Below are positions 18,152 to 26,213 of a DNA stretch of 64,000 nt, piece after piece; position 1 is the first letter of the stretch; each line of letters starts with the position of its first letter. A program made the translations under genes and the position numbers. The notes under the pieces were generated by a model that did not search any database, had not been told where the DNA came from, and worked only from the letters and a program-made list of their open reading frames with translations. The DNA is from Niastella sp. OAS944 (GTDB lineage Bacteria > Bacteroidota > Bacteroidia > Chitinophagales > Chitinophagaceae): the NCBI GenBank assembly GCA_024809215.1, contig JANUBW010000004.1, forward strand, positions 558,001 through 622,000, written 5' to 3'.

Positions 18152-18442
18152 CTATATTAGGGCGTTTACTTTATTATTCCATTTTTCACACCTGGCTATT
18201 AGTCCGGGATTTATTTGATCAATGTATTTTTCAAAAACAGACTCTAATACATTGAACCGTTTCCCAATCCACAGGCCAACGTAATAACTTGCTTTCCCCT
18301 CAATATATGTAACTATTCTTGTAACATTCTTATTTCCGTTTATATGATCAAGTATGTCGTCTTTGGTAATTTGAAACCCCTTTTCTACTAAAACGCCATT
18401 TAACTTTTCTATTATCAACCGGTGCAATCCTTTAGTCTTCAT
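18152..18442 (-). pseudogene. Truncated family B-like gene (96 codons)
   Basis: This open frame (MKTKGLHRLIIEKLNGVLVE) looks like only the N-terminal part of a family B protein: helix, KGF turn, then VTYIEGKASYYVGLWIGKRF. Its last dozen codons (KWNNKVNALI) are encoded by the repeat shared with 16175-16213 and 19290-19340, so the 3' end is chimeric: the gene was cut at the repeat and its frame runs through until a chance stop 13 bp before the A2 gene. It may still be translated. Confidence 0.65.
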
Positions 18443-18478
18443 ACCTATTTTATATTAATAAGCAATACACTAATGAAG

Positions 18479-19174
18479 TTATATTCCGGGATCGACACTT
18501 TTAAGACGTTCATGTAACTTTTCCAGGACCGGCAGGTATGGCTGGATATCACTTTCGGTTTTTGCAGCAGCCGCAAGGAATTGGTACACCTCAGCATATA
18601 TGTTTTCATAGTCGGGATTGCCGGCCAATTTGGAAATAATGATCTTCCGTAAAAAGAAGTCTCCCGTAGATCCAAAGATCCGCCTCGAAATTTCATAATC
18701 GCTACCATGAAGAAGACTATCCATCACCTTTGGTTCCTGCCATTTTTCCCTTGCAGGAAGAATTTTTTCTTTAATCATAAAGCTGTACAGATCGAAAAAT
18801 TCCAAAACAGTTTCTTCCGTAGTAATTATTCCAAACTGGAAATTACTCCGCATTTTATTTTGATTTACTTCCAGCCATGCTACATCTTCAGGAACATAAA
18901 AGGTAATAAAATTGTTTTTTTTTATACCGAAAAGGCCGGTTTCCTCAATAAATTCCTCTAGCAATTCTTCAATCTTATTGATCCTTGTTAAACAGAATAC
19001 GCTTGCCATAAGGTTATGTCCGGAAAATGTAACTGATAATTTAACCCAGCCCCATTCATACTCTTTTTGGGCTTGTGATAACTTTTTATCCGTTATCTGA
19101 AACCCTAACCTTTCAACAAATGGCTTAAACTTTGAATAAAATATTTTTTCTGCCTGGCTGCGACTCAGGATCAT
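18479..19174 (-). CDS. Immunity-like protein, family B (231 aa)
   Basis: This 231-aa soluble protein opens ILSRSQAEKIFYSKFKPFVE, followed by RLGFQITDKK, and has the family B C-terminal signature (LRKIIISKLAGNPDYENIYA, about residues 175-194). It has the same length and organisation as the 229- and 223-aa members but low overall identity, so the paralogues are old or strongly diversified. It starts after a roughly 320-bp gap that contains remnants of two other genes and a large hairpin. Confidence 0.75.
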   Translation of the reverse strand: MILSRSQAEKIFYSKFKPFVERLGFQITDKKLSQAQKEYEWGWVKLSVTFSGHNLMASVFCLTRINKIEELLEEFIEETGLFGIKKNNFITFYVPEDVAWLEVNQNKMRSNFQFGIITTEETVLEFFDLYSFMIKEKILPAREKWQEPKVMDSLLHGSDYEISRRIFGSTGDFFLRKIIISKLAGNPDYENIYAEVYQFLAAAAKTESDIQPYLPVLEKLHERLKSVDPGI

Positions 19175-19232
19175 ATTATAACATTTTATGATAAAACAAT
19201 ACCGCGCAAATTAAAACTTTGATCAATTCCTA

Positions 19233-19400
19233 ACACCCTATGCGATTTGAATAGTTAATAATTCCTATTACCTTATAAGTTTCTGACATTTTGGGTGCAG
19301 TCTATTATTTGAACTTTTGCTTTATTATTCCATTTTTAGCAAATACTCTTTTAAATTAAAATCAGGATTAGGATTTCGTTGTATTCCCTTGTTACCACTT
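19233..19400 (-). pseudogene. Decayed third copy: end of 217-aa gene plus start of A-family gene
   Basis: On the minus strand, 19289 to 19233 reads MSETYKVIGIINYSN then RIGC and a stop, a copy of the first 15 or so codons of the A-family gene that breaks off at YSS/YSN. Just upstream (about 19324-19400) is the 3' end of the 217-aa gene with a 1-nt deletion (FNLNEYLLKMG is recognisable as LKEYLLKME in one frame). The order is the same as at 16175-16300, so this is the relic of a whole duplicated block. Confidence 0.8.
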
Positions 19401-19410
19401 GTTGAGATAG

Positions 19411-19460
19411 TAAAACTAATAACCCTTCAAGCCTGATGAGTTGAAGGGTTATTAGTTTTA
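19411..19460 (-). terminator. Perfect 20-bp stem hairpin after the cognate immunity gene
   Basis: TAAAACTAATAACCCTTCAA and its exact complement flank a 10-nt loop (gcctgatgag). It lies 33 bp downstream of the stop of the 19494 gene, and a smaller hairpin AACAGC-cgc-GCTGTT (19472-19486) is in between. Read on the minus strand the arm ends in TTAGTTTTA, so it could stop transcription of the toxin operon after the first immunity gene. The stem is unusually long and perfect for a simple terminator. Confidence 0.6.
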
Positions 19461-19493
19461 ACAGGAGGTTAAACAGCCGCGCTGTTCGAAAAA

Positions 19494-20165
19494 TCAACTA
19501 ACTCCCTGCTTTAACTTTTCCGCCAACTCATAATAAGCATTAAGAAGTGGAATATATTTTCCATCTTCAAGGTGTTTAATTGATTCAAATTTTTGCCTTA
19601 CATATTCCGCATAGTTATCGTATTCCGGATCGCTACACCATTTTAGCACAATCATCTTCTTCATCTGACACTCACCGCCTATATGATAAGTTAATTCTTT
19701 TTCAGGCAGTTGTTTAATAAAATCATTTAAAGCTTCTAAACTACCATATTTATCAAAAAAAGGAAAGGCGATATGAGTACAGTATTGCATTACCGCTTCT
19801 GCATGCAAGGCAACATCAGCCTCGGAATCGATCTCAACCGATAAAACCTGCTGGCTGTATTTTTGTTCAAAATCCGAGTTATGATAAAACCGAAGCGTAT
19901 ATGTGGACTTCGTTAAACCATACTTATCAAGTATGTCTTTTAAATAATTTTCAATTACGTCAAACCAGATTGTCATAGAAAATGCTTCAAAAGCAATTCC
20001 TTTTCCTTTTCTTAATCTGTTGCTAATGCATCGATACCTGAGATCATTGACCTCTTTAATAACCTCGTATCCCAGGTTTCCCAAATCCGTTATAACAAAA
20101 CCATGCAATTCAAAATATGGCCCAAGGTATTTTTTTAAATATTGATTTACCTCTTTAGTTGTCAT
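19494..20165 (-). CDS. Probable cognate immunity protein (family B, 223 aa)
   Basis: This 223-aa soluble acidic protein (MTTKEVNQYLKKYLGPYFEL; C-terminal MKKMIVLKWCSDPEYDNYAE) begins 4 bp after the stop of the 2005-aa toxin gene, the classic place for an immunity gene. It lacks a signal peptide, so it would protect in the cytoplasm, which fits a nuclease toxin. Diverged paralogues lie further down at 18479 and 17015. The immunity role is inferred from position; no named immunity family was recognised. Confidence 0.75.
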   Translation of the reverse strand: MTTKEVNQYLKKYLGPYFELHGFVITDLGNLGYEVIKEVNDLRYRCISNRLRKGKGIAFEAFSMTIWFDVIENYLKDILDKYGLTKSTYTLRFYHNSDFEQKYSQQVLSVEIDSEADVALHAEAVMQYCTHIAFPFFDKYGSLEALNDFIKQLPEKELTYHIGGECQMKKMIVLKWCSDPEYDNYAEYVRQKFESIKHLEDGKYIPLLNAYYELAEKLKQGVS

Positions 20166-20169
20166 GCTT

Positions 20170-23100
20170 TTATTTTTTTATTCCACCACTTATATATGCT
20201 CCATTTCCATTACCCCTTATTTCTATAAATTTCACCTGTTTTATTTCTGCTGATTTCTCAAGGGCAGCTGGCAGTAAGGTATTATAAACATCCCTGGTTT
20301 TGTCTACACTTCTCACACTCAGTTTTTCGCCGATAGCAGCTTTTGCAGCTTCTTGACCATCAGTAAGTGGTGTACCATCACTTAGTTTAATTTCCCCTAT
20401 TACCATATCCTCAATTATAGCATTACCTCTGGCATCTTCACCATACTTCACAAATACCAGATCGGCAATAAAATATTTACCTGCTTCATTACAAGGCACT
20501 TTATAACCTGGAACACAAAAATGAACCTGCGAAAGTATCTTTCTATCTTTCAGATCGGTTATCGCCCCTCTCAAATCAGTCCAGATTGTCCTATCATTGC
20601 TTCTTACCAATTGGATTACATGATCTTCAAATAACTTTCCATCCTCTGTTACAGCTTTGAAGAACTCCGATTTACCCCATTTTTCCCATCTATCCTTGTT
20701 AGCTAAACCGGCAAATCGCTCTTCCTGACGGCTTAAAGCTGACCGCGGATCAGCCTTTATGTCCCTATAAATCGAAAGGTCACGTGGGTTTTCTCCTAAA
20801 AGCTCCGACAGGTTTTTCGCCCTGCTACCGCTAAGATCTGCCGCTAAACTCTCTTCAATGCCAAAGTTTTTGATCTCTTGCATGAACACCCGCGCTTCGT
20901 CGACACCAGCAGCACCCTTTGCCTCAAACTTCTGCAAAATACTTTTAAAAAACTGATTGTTATAGAGGTTATCGGAAATATTCAACTCGTTCCTTATAAC
21001 CCCAATGGCCTCTCGTATATTTTGAGGATTGTCGGGAATTGCGCGCACCTTTTCTATCGCTTTACCAAGCGGTCCCTTCTCCGTTGTTTTTGCGAACACA
21101 AACGCTCCCTGGGAACCTCCCTCCAATGCCATCTCAAGACGCACCTCGGGATTAAACTTTATACCTAATATATTTGCCCAGTTAAATACCCCTTCATCCT
21201 TAAAGATCCCCTTGATGTCATCCCAGTATAACACCACAAACTCGCCGTATGTACCTAACTGTTTTAATTTCAGTACACCGCCTTCCTTTACTGTTTGAAG
21301 GGTGATCTTGGTTTTATCGTAAAACTTGTCAAGCTTTTGTATAACCGAACTTACTTTCTGTTCAACCTGGGCCAGCCTACCGGCGGTTACGCCATACCCA
21401 AGGTTTTTTAGCGTCTGGTATAGATTTGTTGTCTTCTTATCAAATTCACTACCCTCTATTATAACCAGGGCAGGTTCGGTTTTTCTTAAATTGGAAACCT
21501 CTTCATAAGCCTGAACAAAATTATCTGCATTGTGCTGTAACCCCGCCATGGCGGTGCCTATATCTGCCACTGCGGTAATAGCCATGAGCGAATAATAGGC
21601 CGTCAAAAAATACTGCCCCGCCACCGACTTTAACAATTCTGCTTTTATATGCGACTCACTAACCAAAAGATCACCTGCAACAAAAACCGCACTGGCCGCC
21701 TGCATCACTTTTCCAACCTTGGTCGCCGCAGTCCACGTACCAAGACTAAGAACCGTTAATCCAACATCAACCACACGTTTTCCAAATTGAGCCAGGCCAC
21801 GTGTTTCGTTTGTACGCCACAACCAGTCGAGTGCAACCGCAGGCACTACCATCATCATTTGATTTTCCAACGGCTTAATAGTGTTGGAAGGCCCTTCCCC
21901 TAATATAAGCAACACAGGCATCAGGGGATCGTACTCTACCCGTAAATTATCTTTTTGTAAACCACCGGCGGGAATCGTTTTACTCTCTATAATTGACTTT
22001 ATATAACTCAACAGGTCCTGATCCTTAACCGTCTTCGTTGTCACCAACACTTTACCTGTAGAAAGCAGCTCTGCCTGGAATGACGGATAATTTGTAAAGA
22101 ATTCCGTTTTCCAAAAATAAACCCTGTTTTGGCTGGCAAGTTGTTCCAATGTAACAGGCTTCTCTTCCAGCTTCTTCTTATAGAACTCTATTAAAAGTGT
22201 AAACAGCCGGTCAAAGTTATTCTCGCCCATTCCCCTGTTATCAATACGTTTGATCAGGTTCATCAGTAACGAGTTCTTTAACAATCCATCGAGCAATGCC
22301 GCTCTGTCGTTTTCAGGCGTATTCTCAATAAGTGAAAGCGCAAACTCTTCCAAACCAAAGCCAATTTCGAACCCAAGCGACTCCAGCATATAGGCCCAGC
22401 AATTTCCAGACCCGGACATATTATCCTTAACAAGCGTATTAAGCACTGTTAACCTATCCTCAACCAGCCAGGCGCGTGTATACTCACTTAAAGACTTAAA
22501 CTGAACATACTTTTTCCAGTAATACTTCACTAACAATTCAGGGTTGGTGACCTTGGCAGCATCAGTGCCAGATTCCCTTAACATATCCCAGAATCCCTTT
22601 AAGTAATCCAGGTAATCAAGATATGCCTTATCGCCCCCTGTTGCCTTCGCCAGGTTTACTTCTCCTTCTTTCAGCTGATTATACAGGCCGCTTCCAATTA
22701 AATCAATGTACAAGCCGATGTTCGCTACGATCTTATTTCTAAGTGCAGTGTTAGTTTCAGAAGTATGCGTTTCTACAAATCCAATGGCCTCTGGAGATTT
22801 CCATGAAGTCACGTCATCACGCAAATCTTTCAGCAACAACTCGTACGTGCCTGTACATGGAATTGGCAATGACATGTTAAGAGCCGTTGCCTCGGGTTGA
22901 TTTTTGACAGCAGGCAAATAGATCGTTCCATTTTTACTGTCATTTGCCATTCCCGTTGCCGCACCATCATATGCAATAGGCACCACACTTTTCAATACTT
23001 TGCCAAAATCATCAGGGTGCTGTAACAACACCAACGCTTTATACTGCTGATCTTTTACCAGGCCACTATAATTAAATACAAACCTGTCGAGATCTTTATC

Positions 23101-26100
23101 GGCTTTTGATGTCTGGTACTTCTCAATCTTGTCTTTACTTGAATAATGACAGAATACCTGATCCTTTTTGGTAAGTAACTGTCCATACTTAACATCGTCT
23201 AATGTAAATTCAAGCAGGCAACCTACAGGATAAGCTTGCGGCCCATCTTTATCGCACATTTTAAACCGCAGGTTTTTAAGTGCTGAACCTGCTTTAAACA
23301 CAACCAACTTACCACCCGGCGACATAAACGTTCTTTCATTCGATGCCGGCTGATAATACAGGCCAGTACCCAGCGTGAATGCCGACTCATCGCTCATCGT
23401 TTTTACATACTGACTCAACTGCGCATCCGCATCCTTCTCAAACAACCCGATCACCAAACCCGGCTTATACATCAAATCCCACTGATGTTTGGCAAAACGA
23501 TTGCCCGCAGGGTAATCCATAACGTTCGATGGGAGTTCGCCCTGCTTGAAACCATAGTTATTATCAAACACGTGTTTCAGGCTAAATAATCCATGTCCTA
23601 TTTCATGGGCTGCCACCTTTCCATCGGTACCCGTAAACAGGTAACCGAATTGTTTGCCCCTTGGCATATCTCCGGCCAGGGTACTGGAACTATCGCTGCC
23701 GCTCAATACAAACAAATAAACCGCATCCTGCTGAACCGTACGTGCACTGCTATACGCACTGTTCAACGCTTTCATTTCATCGGTCAACGTCGATAACCAG
23801 CCACTGCCCGATACCGCCAGCTTATCATCTTTATGTATATCCCAGCTCTTGTCATCGAACGACTTATCCTGCGTTACCTGGAATGTGATACCTACGGGTT
23901 TATATATTTCATTGAGCTTCGTGCTTATTGCATCCTTATTGACCGGCGCCCCGTTTACAGGAACAAGCACCACCTTAAAGGTTCGCGCTGGATATGCAGC
24001 TATAAACAGTTTACCCAGCGGCAGGAACTTGCCATCACCCTGCGGGTATAGTGCATATAACTCCTGTGCATCACCAGCCGGGCCACCCACGATCTTTATC
24101 TCCCAGGTACTATTGGAAAGCTTCTTACTCTCGTACCGCGTTCCTTTACCTGTTACAAAACGAATACTGTCGGCTACAATGCTGTTATCCTTTATGTCCA
24201 CCACCGCTTTTACAACGTCGGTCTGCGCTTCAACAATAGCTTTACTGTTTACATAATAATCCCCATTCAGCTTTTCATACTCTTCGTAGAACAGATTACT
24301 ACGACTGTATACCGGCTGGTACTCATCGAACGCATACAACTGGTTCTCATGCGGCAGAAACTTAACAACCGCCTTTTCACTTTGTAAAGAGTTTAACTGC
24401 GCGGCCGTCATATTCATTGGCTCGCTCGATGCAACTTTCGAAACATGACCATCTTTATCTACACCATAAACAGTACCGCTCTTATCTTTAATAGTAGCCG
24501 GCAACTCTTCTACCTTCACCTGTTTTGTTGTACCATCACTACCGGTAATCGTTAACGTAGCGCCTCCACCAGGCACCGAATTCCCTGCACTATCTACTGT
24601 TTTGTTCAATTCAACGTCGATATTACGGGCATCGGGTATCACCATATCAACATAATAGCCCGCGGTATCTATTCCTTTAACCACTATTCCAACTCCGCCG
24701 CCACCATCTATTACTTCATCAAGATTTTTTATCTGCGACTCTTTAGCATCGTAGGTTGTTTCTATAACACCACCGATCAACTGCTTATCGGTGTTTACGG
24801 TAATACCGCTGAACTTCACCTTTACCCGGCTTTGGCCCAGGAAGGGAACGGTTACATAACCGGCGCCGGTAAAGGCGCTTTGCCCGCTTACCTGTAATAA
24901 TTTTACCGGGAAATCGCCCGCCGTAATCACATCGCCGGTAAGCAGGGTTTGAATGGGTGTACGATTCTTAATATTCTCCTCTGCTACCAGCAATCCGCAA
25001 TCGGTATTCACGGCACTATCGGCAGCGGCGATCTCCAGCGTTTTAATATCGCTGTAGGTATACGTAATGCCATTATCGCAGGTGCCGCCTACACGGTATT
25101 CATAGGATTTGCCTTTCTTCAGATCGTACAACATCATACGGTTAGCCGTGGTAGCTGAGTTGTACCAGGTTGAACCGTTCTGCCCCTTTTCGCGATAGTC
25201 TACCGTAAAACTGGTTTGATTGGGATTGGCAGCCCAGGTAATGGTTGCCCGCCCGGAACTTAATTCGTGCTGTACGTTTAACGGCGGTGCACAATCGCTC
25301 TGGCAGTTAAACCAATAAATTTCACTGTACCCGTTGTTACGCCAGGCATCGGAACCCGATGAGCCATCGGTTTGCTGCGCACGTACCCGCCAGGCATACT
25401 TATGGCCCGATAACAACAATGGTTCACCGGGGCCATACAACAATGTAGTTGCCTGCGTAACGGTCCTGTACAGCGGCTGGGCGGAACCAAATGCCGCTTC
25501 AGGCGCCAGGCCATTGTCCCATATTTCTACAAGTGTAAATTCATATTCGGTATTGAATGCACTGGTTGGACTGTTATAATTTCGAGGTGTCCATTGAAAG
25601 ATGATATTTTGCGGATCTTTATAAACAATATTTTCAGTCTTCCTGGGCAAATTCAGTAATGGCGGATCGCTCAAACTTATCCAGGCCATGGCACAACTGC
25701 TGCGACCAACAATCTGGCCGGAGTTAACCTCTACAGCTTCAAAACAAAATTGATAGAACCCTTCGGGCAACTTTCCGCTTTGCACATACTGTGCACGGGT
25801 AATGCCCTCGAATATAAGATTGTCGGCATTGAAATAAGGCGCCAGGTCGCCCAGCGTGATGCGGGTGGGAACACCGCCATCGAGGCTGATAGCCGGATAA
25901 TATACATTATCCCGGCTAATGAGTTTGGCCGCCTGCCCCTGTATGCTCATGCGTAAACGCACCTGCAATGTGGGCTTGTTTAAATCGGTATTGGTAAGCA
26001 ACAGCACCAGTTTTTCGTTGGTACCATTGTAATAGTCACTTACATTTAAAGTGTACGGCGGCAACAATTGCGGAACTATCTGTACCGGGTATTGTTGTGC

Positions 26101-26187
26101 ACCTGCCAAATTCCCGAGCAATAAACAGGCAGTTAAGATCAATAACCTGCTTATGGTTTTCTTATATAGGGTAACTATCATTATCAT
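20170..26187 (-). CDS. Giant polymorphic toxin: FN3, zinc-peptidase and PD-(D/E)XK nuclease-like tip
   Basis: This 2005-aa exported protein has a signal peptide (about 1-30), a beta-rich N-terminal domain to about 170 that may be the TANFOR type (from memory), FN3-like segments at about 185-300 and 310-385 (TWAANPNQTSFTVDYREK), a long beta-rich stem, and a zinc-peptidase region with HEIGH at 861-865, His872 and a downstream NVMDY Met-turn. A helical, partly hydrophobic region (about 1450-1650) follows. The C-terminus carries ADLVF (Asp1909), GEIK (Glu1932, Lys1934) and Gln1945, the pattern of a PD-(D/E)XK nuclease. This stalk, processing protease and toxin tip layout is that of polymorphic toxins. 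It is the sixth gene of a close-packed operon and is followed 4 bp later by a candidate immunity gene. No T9SS sorting tail is present. Confidence 0.82.
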   Translation of the reverse strand: MIMIVTLYKKTISRLLILTACLLLGNLAGAQQYPVQIVPQLLPPYTLNVSDYYNGTNEKLVLLLTNTDLNKPTLQVRLRMSIQGQAAKLISRDNVYYPAISLDGGVPTRITLGDLAPYFNADNLIFEGITRAQYVQSGKLPEGFYQFCFEAVEVNSGQIVGRSSCAMAWISLSDPPLLNLPRKTENIVYKDPQNIIFQWTPRNYNSPTSAFNTEYEFTLVEIWDNGLAPEAAFGSAQPLYRTVTQATTLLYGPGEPLLLSGHKYAWRVRAQQTDGSSGSDAWRNNGYSEIYWFNCQSDCAPPLNVQHELSSGRATITWAANPNQTSFTVDYREKGQNGSTWYNSATTANRMMLYDLKKGKSYEYRVGGTCDNGITYTYSDIKTLEIAAADSAVNTDCGLLVAEENIKNRTPIQTLLTGDVITAGDFPVKLLQVSGQSAFTGAGYVTVPFLGQSRVKVKFSGITVNTDKQLIGGVIETTYDAKESQIKNLDEVIDGGGGVGIVVKGIDTAGYYVDMVIPDARNIDVELNKTVDSAGNSVPGGGATLTITGSDGTTKQVKVEELPATIKDKSGTVYGVDKDGHVSKVASSEPMNMTAAQLNSLQSEKAVVKFLPHENQLYAFDEYQPVYSRSNLFYEEYEKLNGDYYVNSKAIVEAQTDVVKAVVDIKDNSIVADSIRFVTGKGTRYESKKLSNSTWEIKIVGGPAGDAQELYALYPQGDGKFLPLGKLFIAAYPARTFKVVLVPVNGAPVNKDAISTKLNEIYKPVGITFQVTQDKSFDDKSWDIHKDDKLAVSGSGWLSTLTDEMKALNSAYSSARTVQQDAVYLFVLSGSDSSSTLAGDMPRGKQFGYLFTGTDGKVAAHEIGHGLFSLKHVFDNNYGFKQGELPSNVMDYPAGNRFAKHQWDLMYKPGLVIGLFEKDADAQLSQYVKTMSDESAFTLGTGLYYQPASNERTFMSPGGKLVVFKAGSALKNLRFKMCDKDGPQAYPVGCLLEFTLDDVKYGQLLTKKDQVFCHYSSKDKIEKYQTSKADKDLDRFVFNYSGLVKDQQYKALVLLQHPDDFGKVLKSVVPIAYDGAATGMANDSKNGTIYLPAVKNQPEATALNMSLPIPCTGTYELLLKDLRDDVTSWKSPEAIGFVETHTSETNTALRNKIVANIGLYIDLIGSGLYNQLKEGEVNLAKATGGDKAYLDYLDYLKGFWDMLRESGTDAAKVTNPELLVKYYWKKYVQFKSLSEYTRAWLVEDRLTVLNTLVKDNMSGSGNCWAYMLESLGFEIGFGLEEFALSLIENTPENDRAALLDGLLKNSLLMNLIKRIDNRGMGENNFDRLFTLLIEFYKKKLEEKPVTLEQLASQNRVYFWKTEFFTNYPSFQAELLSTGKVLVTTKTVKDQDLLSYIKSIIESKTIPAGGLQKDNLRVEYDPLMPVLLILGEGPSNTIKPLENQMMMVVPAVALDWLWRTNETRGLAQFGKRVVDVGLTVLSLGTWTAATKVGKVMQAASAVFVAGDLLVSESHIKAELLKSVAGQYFLTAYYSLMAITAVADIGTAMAGLQHNADNFVQAYEEVSNLRKTEPALVIIEGSEFDKKTTNLYQTLKNLGYGVTAGRLAQVEQKVSSVIQKLDKFYDKTKITLQTVKEGGVLKLKQLGTYGEFVVLYWDDIKGIFKDEGVFNWANILGIKFNPEVRLEMALEGGSQGAFVFAKTTEKGPLGKAIEKVRAIPDNPQNIREAIGVIRNELNISDNLYNNQFFKSILQKFEAKGAAGVDEARVFMQEIKNFGIEESLAADLSGSRAKNLSELLGENPRDLSIYRDIKADPRSALSRQEERFAGLANKDRWEKWGKSEFFKAVTEDGKLFEDHVIQLVRSNDRTIWTDLRGAITDLKDRKILSQVHFCVPGYKVPCNEAGKYFIADLVFVKYGEDARGNAIIEDMVIGEIKLSDGTPLTDGQEAAKAAIGEKLSVRSVDKTRDVYNTLLPAALEKSAEIKQVKFIEIRGNGNGAYISGGIKK

Positions 26188-26213
26188 TTAAGCTTTTGAG
26201 CTGAGCCTTTTTA

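Noticed and set aside
15135-20165. Integron-like cassette array
   Set aside because: Tandem small genes with repeated borders resemble cassettes, but the borders are not attC-like, no integrase gene is present, and the repeats include coding sequence, which fits homologous recombination better.
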